A DNA stretch of 12,001 nucleotides from Sulfuriferula multivorans (GTDB lineage Bacteria; Pseudomonadota; Gammaproteobacteria; Burkholderiales; Thiobacillaceae). The position numbers were made by a program, and so were the translations under genes. This document shows positions 1 through 6,940 of the stretch, piece after piece. Position 1 is the stretch's first letter; the number at the start of each line of letters is the position of its first letter. The notes under the pieces are model-generated. The model searched no databases and was not told the DNA's origin. It saw only the letters and a list, made by a program, of their open reading frames with translations. The DNA lies in contig JAAFGW010000061.1 in the NCBI GenBank assembly GCA_010365175.1, positions 1 to 12,001 of the forward strand, read 5' to 3'.

Positions 1-698
1 ACCCCCAGCGCATCGCCATGAAAGACCTGCTGGCCATCGACGAGCAAAAACAACGCGTGGATACCAACACGCGCCAGTTCGTCACCGGCAAGCCCGCCAA
101 CAACGTATTGCTGACCGGTGCGCGCGGCTGCGGCAAGTCCTCACTGGTGAAGGCGGTGCACGCCAAATATGCGTCGAAAGGATTACGCCTGATCGAAGTA
201 GACAAGGCCGGGCTGCCCAGCCTGCCTGATCTGTTCGACCTGCTGGCGGATGCGGACCAGCGCTTCATTGTTTTCATAGACGACCTCACCTTCGGCGAGC
301 ACGAACCGGGATATGCCAGCCTGAAGGCCGCGTTAGACGGCTCGCTGGCAGGGCCGGCGGACAACGTGCTGATCTACGCGACCAGCAACCGCCGCCATTT
401 GATGCCGGAATACATGGCAGAAAACCTGGAAACGAAGCATCTTGGCGGCGAAGTGCATCCGGGCGAAGCCACCGAGGAAAAGATCTCACTGTCTGATCGC
501 TTTGGGCTGTGGGTATCGTTCCACGCTATGGAACAAGACACCTACCTTGCCATTGCCCGCCACTGGGCTACGGCCCTGAGCGCCCCCGCCGACGAAAGCT
601 TTGATCGCGCGGCATTGCAGTGGTCACTCGGGCGCGGGGCGCGCAATGGCCGGGTGGCATGGCAGTTTGCACGTGACTGGGCTGGACGCCACGCATGA
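1..698 (+). CDS. DUF815-family AAA+ ATP-binding protein (5' end outside window)
   Basis: This is the C-terminal part of a DUF815 P-loop ATPase, a widespread bacterial family whose cellular role I do not know. The frame is open to the left edge: the codons before the ATG at 18 read PQRIA. This joins smoothly to the family-typical stretch MKDLLAID...TRQFV...PANNVLL, so the ATG at 18 is probably an internal methionine and the true start lies upstream. Counting from that Met, Walker A is GARGCGKSS (residues 34-42), Walker B is FIVFIDDL (83-90), and a sensor-1-like ATSNRRHL follows. The central EPGYASLKAALDGSL and late DRFGLWVSF segments also fit the family. The stop overlaps the next gene by ATGA, suggesting coupled translation. 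Family assignment is firm; function is unknown. Confidence 0.88.
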   Translation, partial: PQRIAMKDLLAIDEQKQRVDTNTRQFVTGKPANNVLLTGARGCGKSSLVKAVHAKYASKGLRLIEVDKAGLPSLPDLFDLLADADQRFIVFIDDLTFGEHEPGYASLKAALDGSLAGPADNVLIYATSNRRHLMPEYMAENLETKHLGGEVHPGEATEEKISLSDRFGLWVSFHAMEQDTYLAIARHWATALSAPADESFDRAALQWSLGRGARNGRVAWQFARDWAGRHA

Positions 699-1807
699 CC
701 GATATCACAGAAGTCGTGGCTGCAGTGATCATCCAGCCCAACGGCCGCGTACTGCGTGAGGGTCGCAGCGCAGCAGCGGGGCTGCGCCAAGACCACCCGA
801 AGGGCGAGTGTCTGGCGGCGTACCCTTTACGGGTGTACCCGCCGGCGGCGTCAATTCCGCCCAGCCGCAGGCTGGATGCGGATTGCCTACCTTTGGTGTA
901 CCCCTTGCGGGTGCTTCTGGCGCAGCGCCCGCAAGGCAAGGCTTATGCCGGCTACTGGGAGTTTCCAGGTGGCAAAGTGGAGCACGATGAGTTACTGGAA
1001 GTCGCGTTGGCACGCGAGCTACACGAAGAGTTGGGGATTATCGTCACCCGCGCACATCGCTGGATTACGCGGGTGTTTACCTATCCCCACGCCACGGTCA
1101 GGCTGAATTTTTTTCGCGTATTTGAATGGCAAGGCGAGCCGTATCCGCATGAGGGACAGGTTCTGTCGTGGCAGCGGCCGGATGCCGTCGAAGTGACGCC
1201 GCTGCTGCCAGCGAATTTTCCTATCCTCAACGCCTTGACGCTGCCACCAGTGCTGGGCATTTCTCACGCCGAGTCTCTCGGCGTCGACACCTTTCTGGCG
1301 CGGCTGGACGTGGCGCTGCATCAAGGCCTGCGGCTGATTCAATTGCGCGATAAAAGCCTGCCTGAAGACGCCCGCCTACAACTTGCGCGCGCTACCGTTC
1401 AGCATGCACGCCCGCATGGTGCGCGCGTGCTGGTTAACGGCAGTCTGGCGCTGGCCCTTGCAGCGGAGGCTGACGGCGTGCATCTCGATTCATCTGCTGC
1501 TGCCAAGCTGACCTCCCGCTCGGATTGCGGCGCGCCGGATTCGTTTCTAATTGGCGTGTCTTGCCATGACGCCAGCGAACTGGCGCACGCGGCAGCACTC
1601 CAAGCAGATTACGCGCTGCTGTCACCGGTGCTGCCTACGCTGACACACCCGGGCGCAGCGGTGCTGGGTTGGGATGCTTTTGCCGCGCTCGCCGCGGTCA
1701 GCCCGATTCCAGTCTATGGCCTGGGCGGTCTGGCCAGTGCCGACGTGACATTGGCGCAATCGCATGGCGCGCACGGAGTGGCGCTGTTGCGCGGGGCGTG
1801 GAGTTGA
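695..1807 (+). CDS. mutT: Nudix (MutT-type) hydrolase fused to a thiamine-phosphate-synthase/TenI-like domain
   Basis: This is a two-domain fusion known from beta- and gammaproteobacteria. The N-terminal Nudix domain should hydrolyse nucleoside diphosphate derivatives such as oxidised dNTPs. The C-terminal TIM barrel resembles thiamine-phosphate synthase or TenI. The first strand EVVAAVI is at residues 6-12. YAGYWEFPGG (84-93) leads into a complete Nudix box (G93, E99, R107-E108, E111-E112, G114). The TPS-like part covers about residues 186-368, with IQLRDK (215-220), DGVHL (260-264), SPVLPT (310-315) and VYGLGG (339-344). The two Mg-binding aspartates expected of true ThiE are not evident: VNGS stands for the usual ND motif and HLDSSA for the GQxD motif. 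Thiamine synthesis is therefore doubtful. At 370 aa it is about 54 residues longer than expected because of an insertion after GRVL (residues 21-74). It starts in an ATGA overlap with the ATPase gene. Confidence 0.9.
   Translation: MTDITEVVAAVIIQPNGRVLREGRSAAAGLRQDHPKGECLAAYPLRVYPPAASIPPSRRLDADCLPLVYPLRVLLAQRPQGKAYAGYWEFPGGKVEHDELLEVALARELHEELGIIVTRAHRWITRVFTYPHATVRLNFFRVFEWQGEPYPHEGQVLSWQRPDAVEVTPLLPANFPILNALTLPPVLGISHAESLGVDTFLARLDVALHQGLRLIQLRDKSLPEDARLQLARATVQHARPHGARVLVNGSLALALAAEADGVHLDSSAAAKLTSRSDCGAPDSFLIGVSCHDASELAHAAALQADYALLSPVLPTLTHPGAAVLGWDAFAALAAVSPIPVYGLGGLASADVTLAQSHGAHGVALLRGAWS
755..916 (+). repeat. In-frame hairpin-rich insertion within the Nudix gene (approximate limits)
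   Basis: Removing codons 21-74 restores the expected Nudix strand as GRVL followed directly by LAQRP, so about 162 bp (54 codons) look inserted without breaking the frame. The stretch is full of self-complementarity. A 7-bp stem lies at 768-774/781-787. CCAGCC/GGCTGG lies at 861-866/870-875 and extends outward, with bulges, to 852-885. Two small ACCC/GGGT hairpins lie at 822-834 and 900-912. The 17-mers at 820-836 and 898-914 are direct repeats matching at 14 of 17 positions, 78 bp apart and in the same frame, both encoding YPLRV. A degenerate target duplication is possible (GTACTG at 749-754 against GTGCTT at 911-916) but weak. The boundaries and the mobile nature are inferred. Confidence 0.6.
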
Positions 1808-2217
1808 AACGAGTAGCGGTACCGCTGTTGTTGATTGTTATGCTGGTGGCTATCGCTGTTGCGGGCTACTGGTTCAAGCGCCCGGCCGAAGCGCACGCGG
1901 TTGCCTGTGTCGACCCGCTGGCGGGTTGCACGTTCAGCCACCGTGACGCAGTGGTAAAGGTACTGTTTAGAACCTTGCCTACACCGCTTGAGCCGTTTGT
2001 CCTCAACATGAATGCACCAGGCGCACGTCAGATCAGCGTAGCGTTTCAGATGAATGGCATGGACATGGGGTTTAACCGCTACGACCTGCGCCCATCCGAT
2101 GCTGGGGTGTTTTCCGCGAAGATCATCCTGCCGATGTGCATCAGTGGTCGGCACGACTGGACGATGGTTATTGACATTGACGGGGTCCATTACGCGCTGC
2201 CCTTCAGAACGCAATGA
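1804..2217 (+). CDS. Small membrane-anchored periplasmic protein, Met-rich motif, unknown function
   Basis: I do not recognise the family with confidence. The TTG at 1804 overlaps the preceding stop as TTGA and has GGGG seven bases upstream. It gives 137 aa beginning MKRVAVPLLLIVMLVAIAV, a textbook signal anchor of basic residues followed by about 18 hydrophobic ones. A GTG at 1798 is the alternative start. The exported part has cysteines in ACVDPLAGC and PMCISGR, a methionine-rich MNGMDMGFNRY near the middle, and a C-terminal beta-rich WTMVIDIDG..YALPF. The layout, with a short beta-sandwich behind one membrane helix, recalls FixH/YtkA-like proteins, some of which are tied to copper and oxidase assembly. 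That is only a suggestion. The Met and Cys residues could bind metal. A candidate phoU promoter follows the stop immediately. Confidence 0.7.
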   Translation: MKRVAVPLLLIVMLVAIAVAGYWFKRPAEAHAVACVDPLAGCTFSHRDAVVKVLFRTLPTPLEPFVLNMNAPGARQISVAFQMNGMDMGFNRYDLRPSDAGVFSAKIILPMCISGRHDWTMVIDIDGVHYALPFRTQ

Positions 2218-2224
2218 AATTCGC

Positions 2225-2242
2225 CGTTCATGCAAGCGTCAT
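2225..2242 (+). promoter_or_regulatory. Candidate Pho box (PhoB site) upstream of phoU
   Basis: Two 7-mers, CGTTCAT (2225-2231) and GCGTCAT (2236-2242), are spaced 11 bp start to start. Each matches the PhoB half-site CTGTCAT at 5 of 7 positions, with the well-conserved TCAT core intact in both. The box ends 10 bp before a perfect TATAAT, which is the spacing known for PhoB-activated promoters, where the box replaces the -35 element. No good TTGACA-like hexamer exists at 17 bp. This is suggestive by position and gene content but unproven. Confidence 0.45.
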
Positions 2243-2252
2243 GTACGCGGCA

Positions 2253-2258
2253 TATAAT
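2253..2258 (+). promoter_or_regulatory. -10 element TATAAT upstream of phoU
   Basis: A perfect consensus hexamer lies in the 69-bp gap between the preceding stop and phoU, 28 bp before the phoU start codon. No convincing -35 hexamer stands at the right distance, so an activator such as PhoB at the adjacent direct repeat is plausible. Confidence 0.55.
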
Positions 2259-2286
2259 TGAAGCGGATTATTGGAGAGACCGAAAA

Positions 2287-2988
2287 ATGCTAACCGAACA
2301 CACCTACAAGCAGTTTGACGCCGAGTTGGAGGCCGTGCGCGCGAACGTGCTGAAAATGGGTGGCCTGGTCGAAGAACAAATCACCAACGCCGTAGAAGCC
2401 CTCGTCAACGGCGACCTTGATCTGGCCGCACGGGTGGACGCCAACGACCACAATGTTAACGCGCTGGAAGTGTCCATCGACGAAGATTGCACCCACATCA
2501 TTGCGCGCCGCCAGCCTACGGCGTCCGACCTGCGCATGGTGATGATGGTTGTAAAAACCATCACCGATCTGGAGCGCATCGGCGACGAAGCCGCCAAGAT
2601 TGCACGTATGGCCATTTTTATCCACAAATCGGAACGCCTCGGCCAGCCCCGCTTTACTGAAGTCAAATACATGGCCACGATGGTGCTCGACATGTTGCGC
2701 AAGGCACTCGACGGGTTTGCCCGCCTGGACGCGACGCTGGCGGTGGAAATCGCGCGCCAGGATCAGGACGTGGACGAAGCATTTCGGCTTAACCTGCGCC
2801 ACCTCATCACCTTTATGATGGAAGACCCTCGCACCATTTCGGTTTTCATCGACATCCTGTTTGTCACCAAGGCGATCGAACGCATGGGCGACCACGCCAA
2901 GAACATGTCGGAATACGTCGTCTACATGGTCAAGGGCAAGGACGTGCGACACACGTCTCTGGAAGAGATCGAAAAAGAAGTGCTGTAA
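2287..2988 (+). CDS. phoU: Phosphate-specific transport system accessory protein PhoU
   Basis: PhoU is a cytoplasmic negative regulator that links the Pst phosphate transporter to the PhoR/PhoB system and limits phosphate uptake. The 233-aa product has the usual length. It shows both characteristic repeats of the two three-helix bundles: TDLERIGDEAAKI (residues 93-105) and KAIERMGDHAKNM (195-207), which carry the metal-binding E/DxxxD-type residues. The start is fixed by GGAGAG at 2273-2278, eight bases before the ATG; the frame is open upstream to 2230 but that part is not protein-like. No pstSCAB or phoB/phoR gene lies in the window, so this copy has its own promoter region, with a candidate Pho box. 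A strong palindromic terminator follows 18 bp after the stop. Confidence 0.96.
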   Translation: MLTEHTYKQFDAELEAVRANVLKMGGLVEEQITNAVEALVNGDLDLAARVDANDHNVNALEVSIDEDCTHIIARRQPTASDLRMVMMVVKTITDLERIGDEAAKIARMAIFIHKSERLGQPRFTEVKYMATMVLDMLRKALDGFARLDATLAVEIARQDQDVDEAFRLNLRHLITFMMEDPRTISVFIDILFVTKAIERMGDHAKNMSEYVVYMVKGKDVRHTSLEEIEKEVL

Positions 2989-3006
2989 TCTATTCTGCAG
3001 ATCAAA

Positions 3007-3034
3007 AAAATGGGCTCCAATTGGAGCCCATTTT
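3007..3034. terminator. Bidirectional rho-independent terminator between phoU and yggX
   Basis: A perfect 28-bp palindrome has GC-rich arms TGGGCTCC/GGAGCCCA around a central AATT. An A-tract precedes it and a T-tract follows, so it can terminate both the plus-strand phoU transcript and the convergent minus-strand transcript ending with yggX. It lies between the two stop codons. Confidence 0.93.
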
Positions 3035-3050
3035 ATACAGTCATCCCTGC

Positions 3051-3335
3051 TTACTTGCTAGGGGTACCGGGGGGTACATAACCCGCTGCTGCATCAACCT
3101 CACCGCCGCCAAATAAATAGCGGTCCATCTGCTCCATCAAATAACTGCGCGCTTGAGCGTCAGCCAGATTTAGCCGGTTTTCGTTTATCAGCATGGTCTG
3201 GTGACGTTGCCAGCCAGCCCAGGCTTCTTTTGACACATTCTCGAATATCTTCTTACCCAACTCTCCCGGAACCGGCTGGAAGGGCAGGCCTTCGGCTTCG
3301 CGCCCGAGCTTTACACAATTAACCATCCGCGTCAT
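3051..3335 (-). CDS. yggX: Fe(2+)-trafficking / oxidative damage protection protein YggX
   Basis: YggX is a small cytoplasmic protein that protects iron-sulfur clusters and helps handle Fe(II) under oxidative stress. The 94-aa product carries the family signature: VNCVKLGREAEGLPF near the N terminus with Cys7 conserved, PGELGKKIFENVSKEAW (about residues 23-39), then QTMLINENRLNL. The ATG at 3333-3335 has GGAG at 3342-3345, six bases upstream; a second ATG three codons in is less likely. Its C-terminal tail, rich in Ala, Gly and Pro, is a little longer than the E. coli form. It is the last gene of the minus-strand block, 18 bp after the TPR gene, and runs into the shared palindromic terminator. 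Confidence 0.95.
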   Translation of the reverse strand: MTRMVNCVKLGREAEGLPFQPVPGELGKKIFENVSKEAWAGWQRHQTMLINENRLNLADAQARSYLMEQMDRYLFGGGEVDAAAGYVPPGTPSK

Positions 3336-3353
3336 TTACTGCTCCTGAAAATT

Positions 3354-3704
3354 TCAATCCCCGGATTTTAACCCAAGCGTCTTGTTATTATGGGCAGCCT
3401 CAATGCGTCGCGCAAATACAGTCATCTCCTTGGCGGCCTGCTTGTCACCCCGAGCCTCGGCCACTGCAATACCCTGCTGGTACGCTACCAACGCCTCGAG
3501 CCAAGCCTCTGTTTCCGTCAACGCCCGGCCCAGCAGCTTCCACGCAGCGGAATATTTAGGATCATGTTCGACGGCTCGATTCAAATGTTCGGCCGCTTTG
3601 GCGGCATCGCCCTGTTTCAGGTATTCATTCCCGAGCGAAAACCGCAATAACGCATTGTCGCGCCCTTGCGCCAGCATGGATTCAAAATCAGCGATGGATG
3701 GCAT
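3354..3704 (-). CDS. Small tetratricopeptide-repeat (TPR) protein
   Basis: This is a 116-aa soluble protein made almost wholly of TPR helices. One unit runs from about residue 18 to 51 (ALLRFSLGNEYLKQGDAAKA, then AEHLNRAVEHDP) and the next from 52 to 85 (YSAAWKLLGRALTE..). A basic helical tail ends it. TPRs are protein-protein interaction scaffolds; the partner is unknown. The ATG at 3702-3704 is favoured: GGAG at 3711-3714 lies six bases upstream, and the ATG overlaps the trkH stop as TAATG, a translational-coupling arrangement. The frame is open upstream to 3785, but that part lies inside trkH and is not protein-like. yggX follows after 18 bp. Confidence 0.85.
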   Translation of the reverse strand: MPSIADFESMLAQGRDNALLRFSLGNEYLKQGDAAKAAEHLNRAVEHDPKYSAAWKLLGRALTETEAWLEALVAYQQGIAVAEARGDKQAAKEMTVFARRIEAAHNNKTLGLKSGD

Positions 3705-5161
3705 TACTTTCTCCAGAAAACCGGGGTGAGCACCACCAGCAGGGTAAAAAACTCGAGGCGCCCGAGCAGCATGGCAAAGCTGCACACCCAGGTTTGAAAA
3801 TCGTTCAGGATCGCATAGGTGCTGGCTGGCCCAACCTGCCCAAGACCTGGGCCGGTGTTGTTGACCATGGCCACCACCGCCGTGAAAGCAGTAAAAACAT
3901 CGAGACCGGAAGCTGAAAGCACAAACGACAACACCACGATCGACGCAACATAAATGAACAGAAAAGCCAGTACCGCATAGATGATCTTGTTGGGCACCGC
4001 CTGCTGGCCAACCTTGGTGTGGATTTCGGCACGAGGATGGACCAGCTTTACCATTTCCCGGTACACCTGTTTATAAAGCAGGGTCGCGCGCAACATCTTG
4101 ATGCCGCCGCCGGTTGAGCCGGAGCTGGCGACAAAGCTCGACAGAAACAACATCCACAAGGGTGCGAAATAGGGCCACACATTGTAGTCCGTGGTTGAGA
4201 ACCCCAGCGTAGTCGCGACGGAAACGGTGTTGAATGCGGCGTGACGCAGCGCTTCGGAAAAATCGAGATAGAACCCTTTATACAACAGGAAAAAGGTCAA
4301 CCCCAGTACGCTGACGCCGAGCACCGTAAAGTACCAGCGAATTTCAGCATCGTAGCGATAGGTGAACAGGTTGCGGGTTCGAAATGCCATGAAGTGCGTC
4401 GAAAAACTGATCCCGGCTATCAGGGCAAACAGCATGACGATGAATTCGAGTAGCGGCGAATCGAAGAAAGCCATGCTGGCATCGTGCGACGACATGCCAC
4501 CGAGCGCCATGACACTGAAGCCATGCACCATGGCATCGATTCCACTCATTCCTCCCGCCCACAGTGACAACATGCACATGACCGTAATCACCGCATAGAC
4601 CTGCCATAGCCCCTTGGCCGTTTCAGCCATGCGTGGCGTGAGCTTGCTGTCTTTCATCGGCGTCGGTGTTTCGGCCTTGAACAGTTGCCGGCCACCGACC
4701 CCCAGCATGGGCAGCACGGCCACTACCAGCACAATCACCCCCATGCCCCCGATCCAGTGCATCAAGGTGCGCCAGATATTGATGGACGGAGGCAAGTTGT
4801 CCAGCCCGGACAGCACGGTGGCGCCCGTAGCGGTCAGCCCGGAAACCGCTTCGAAATAGGCGTCAGTAAAACTGAGGTCGGGCATGTAGGCGAGCAGGGG
4901 AATTGTTGAAAACACCGGCAACACGGTCCAGATCATCACTACCAGCAAAAAGCCGTCCCGCGTCAACAGCTCGCGTTTGCCGTGACGTGAGACCAGCCAC
5001 AGAAAGAGTCCCGCAAAAAAGGTCGCGAGTATGGCCTCATCGTAAACGCGATACGCACCATCGTTCATGACGATGGAGACGCCTAAAGGAAACAAAAATG
5101 CGAATGAAAACAGCATCAGCACTTTTGAAAAAATATGAACTACAGCCAAAAGTTGTGACAT
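3704..5161 (-). CDS. trkH: Trk system potassium uptake protein TrkH
   Basis: TrkH is the inner-membrane K+-translocating subunit of the Trk system and works with the TrkA gating ring. The 485-aa product has the usual length and the four-fold repeated membrane-pore-membrane plan. The four selectivity-filter segments are visible: TATGAT (residues 110-115), LGGMSSHD (220-227), TTLGFST (317-323) and NNTGPGLG (434-441), with a filter glycine in each. The intramembrane gating-loop region SSGSTGGGIKMLR (346-358) is also present. The ATG at 5159-5161 overlaps the upstream ORF's stop as TGATG; a TTG one codon earlier is possible. No strong ribosome binding site is seen, so coupling to the preceding ORF may drive translation. 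Its stop overlaps the TPR gene start. Confidence 0.96.
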   Translation of the reverse strand: MSQLLAVVHIFSKVLMLFSFAFLFPLGVSIVMNDGAYRVYDEAILATFFAGLFLWLVSRHGKRELLTRDGFLLVVMIWTVLPVFSTIPLLAYMPDLSFTDAYFEAVSGLTATGATVLSGLDNLPPSINIWRTLMHWIGGMGVIVLVVAVLPMLGVGGRQLFKAETPTPMKDSKLTPRMAETAKGLWQVYAVITVMCMLSLWAGGMSGIDAMVHGFSVMALGGMSSHDASMAFFDSPLLEFIVMLFALIAGISFSTHFMAFRTRNLFTYRYDAEIRWYFTVLGVSVLGLTFFLLYKGFYLDFSEALRHAAFNTVSVATTLGFSTTDYNVWPYFAPLWMLFLSSFVASSGSTGGGIKMLRATLLYKQVYREMVKLVHPRAEIHTKVGQQAVPNKIIYAVLAFLFIYVASIVVLSFVLSASGLDVFTAFTAVVAMVNNTGPGLGQVGPASTYAILNDFQTWVCSFAMLLGRLEFFTLLVVLTPVFWRK

Positions 5162-5532
5162 CAAATGATCCGCGAAACCCGCATCGACATGACCGCGATG
5201 GTACCAGCGACCGCCATCATGCCCGCCAAAAGCTGCGTCTGAATAGCGTCAATACTGGCAACACCCTTGGAAAATGCGCTAATAAATGCCCAGCGGATAC
5301 CCGGCAATACCAGCGTCATCGCAACGATGGACCCCACATACATCATGGCAAATGCCCGAATGAACGTAATGGTCTGATTGGGTACGCTAGGGTCATTGAT
5401 TTTGATCCGCGAATGCGTCGCTGGGTACCGAGTTGTTCGTGCTCGCGCACATGCTTGATTACCGCGGCGCTGCGGGTGGTCAAGGTTGACATGGTTTCGA
5501 ATTCGAATCGGTAGAACACATGCCCGGCACAA
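5161..5532 (-). CDS. Small two-helix membrane protein between trkA and trkH, probably frameshifted
   Basis: I do not recognise this family. The convincing part is the C-terminal 70 or so residues: NQTITFIRAF, a hydrophobic helix (AMMYVGSIVAMTLVLPG), a linker SKGVASIDAIQTQ, and a second helix LLAGMMAVAGTIAVM. Its TGA overlaps the trkH ATG as TGATG, which supports a real, coupled gene. The N terminus is the problem. In this frame the only starts are a TTG at 5532, giving an Arg/His-rich stretch that does not look like protein, or an ATG at 5346 that begins inside the first helix. Another frame starts at ATG 5490-5492 and reads MSTLTTRSAAVIKHVREHEQ, which looks more natural but stops at 5343. 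A one-base deletion near 5390-5410 (by an AAAA run) would join the two. It may be a pseudogene, a sequencing error or a short real gene. Confidence 0.45.
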   Translation of the reverse strand: MCRACVLPIRIRNHVNLDHPQRRGNQACARARTTRYPATHSRIKINDPSVPNQTITFIRAFAMMYVGSIVAMTLVLPGIRWAFISAFSKGVASIDAIQTQLLAGMMAVAGTIAVMSMRVSRII

Positions 5533-5550
5533 GACGGTCCAAGGTAATTC

Positions 5551-6924
5551 TCAGAAAAACCCGAAGCCGACCTGGAACAGTTTTTCGATTTTGGGAATAA
5601 TGCGCTTGTTGAGTGCGAATAAAATGAGATGGTCTTCGGCTTCCATCATGCTGTCGTGGTGCGCCATCAAGACGTCATCCCCGCGAATGATGGCGGCGAT
5701 AGCCGCGCCTTCGGGCAATGCCACATCGCCGATGCGACGCCCCACCACCTTGGATGTCTTCAAGTCACCGTGGACGATAATCTCCAGAACCTCGGCTGCG
5801 CCGCGCCGCAAGCTATGCACTGCGGCCATGTCACCGCGCCGAATTTTCGAGAGTAGAGGACCCACCGTAGCTTGCGCGGGTGAAATGGCGATATCGATTT
5901 CACCGCCCTGCACCAGATTCACATAAGCCGAGCGGTTAATCAGCGCAATGACACGATGTGCGCCCATGCGCTTGGCCAGCAGCGCCGACATGATGTTATC
6001 TTCGTCGTCGTTGGTAAGCGCGCAGAAGACATCCATCGAATCGATATTTTCCTGCTCCAGCAAGTCTTCGTCGGTCGCATCGCCTGTCAACACCAGCGTG
6101 CGGTGCAAACTCTCGGCAAGCTGGTTGCTGGCGACCTTGTTGATTTCGATCAACTTGACGTCATAGTCACGCTCAAGCCGCGCGGCCAGCCGTCGCCCGA
6201 TGTTGCCCCCTCCGGCGATCATCACCCGTTTGACAGGACGCTCCATTCGACGCATTTCGCGCATGACTGCGGGAATATCTTCTCGGCGGGCAATGAAAAA
6301 TACTTCATCACCCGGCTCGATTACGGTGATCCCTTTCGGCACAATGCCGCGGTCACGCCGGTAGATTGCCGCCACCCGGCAATCAATATCCGGCATGTGG
6401 CGACGGATATCCTGTAGCTCGTGTCCGACCAATGGCCCGCCATGGTAAGCCCGCACTGCAACCAACCTCACCTTGCCGCCGGCGAAATCCAGCACCTGCA
6501 AAGCTTCGGGGTGCTCGATCAGGCGGCGCAGGGTTTCTGTGACCTCCTGTTCCGGACTGATGATGTGATCAACGCCAAAGTGTTCGGCCAGAAATCCACT
6601 CTCGACATCCAGAAAATCGGCCGCGCGGATCCGCGCAATGCGGGTGGGGATATTGAACAAGGTCGCAGCGAGTCGGCACGCGACGAGATTGGTTTCATCG
6701 CTTTGGGTAACGGCCACCAGCATGTCGGCGTCATCCGCGCCCGCTTTCTTGAGGATAGACGGGTGTGCAGCGTGGCCCTGTACGGTGCGCAGATCAAAGC
6801 GATCCTGCAACAGCGCCAGACGGGCGAGATCCAGGTCAATAACAGTAATGTCGTTGTTTTCGGCGACCAGGCTTTCGGCCAGATTGGCGCCAACCTGACC
6901 CGCACCGAGAATGATAATTTTCAC
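5551..6924 (-). CDS. trkA: Trk system potassium uptake regulatory protein TrkA
   Basis: TrkA is the cytoplasmic NAD(H)/nucleotide-binding gating subunit of the Trk K+ channel. The 457-aa product shows the standard duplicated RCK plan. The first Rossmann domain begins MKIIILGAGQVGANLAESL (GAGQVG at 7-12, with Asp30 at the end of the second strand). The second begins VKRVMIAGGGNIGRRL (GGGNIG at 238-243, with Glu260). A TrkA-C domain follows each. The start is GTG at 6922-6924 with AAGGA at 6931-6935, six bases upstream. An inverted repeat begins about eight bases beyond that ribosome binding site and could influence initiation. trkH lies downstream on the same strand, separated by a small membrane ORF. 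Confidence 0.96.
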   Translation of the reverse strand: MKIIILGAGQVGANLAESLVAENNDITVIDLDLARLALLQDRFDLRTVQGHAAHPSILKKAGADDADMLVAVTQSDETNLVACRLAATLFNIPTRIARIRAADFLDVESGFLAEHFGVDHIISPEQEVTETLRRLIEHPEALQVLDFAGGKVRLVAVRAYHGGPLVGHELQDIRRHMPDIDCRVAAIYRRDRGIVPKGITVIEPGDEVFFIARREDIPAVMREMRRMERPVKRVMIAGGGNIGRRLAARLERDYDVKLIEINKVASNQLAESLHRTLVLTGDATDEDLLEQENIDSMDVFCALTNDDEDNIMSALLAKRMGAHRVIALINRSAYVNLVQGGEIDIAISPAQATVGPLLSKIRRGDMAAVHSLRRGAAEVLEIIVHGDLKTSKVVGRRIGDVALPEGAAIAAIIRGDDVLMAHHDSMMEAEDHLILFALNKRIIPKIEKLFQVGFGFF

Positions 6925-6940
6925 GCGCGATCCTTAAAAC

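Noticed and set aside
820..914. Possible CRISPR-like repeat pair
   Set aside because: There are only two imperfect copies with one interval, inside a coding frame, and no cas genes nearby.
1669..1803. Upstream extension of the Met-rich membrane protein from ATG 1669
   Set aside because: It overlaps the TPS-like domain out of frame with a Cys/Arg-rich sequence. The signal anchor begins right after the TTG at 1804.
2230..2286. Upstream extension of PhoU from ATG 2230
   Set aside because: It would cover the -10 element and the ribosome binding site, and PhoU homologues start near the ATG at 2287.
3705..3785. N-terminal extension of the TPR protein by 27 residues
   Set aside because: It lies inside the trkH C terminus, is not TPR-like, and the ATG at 3702-3704 has a good ribosome binding site.
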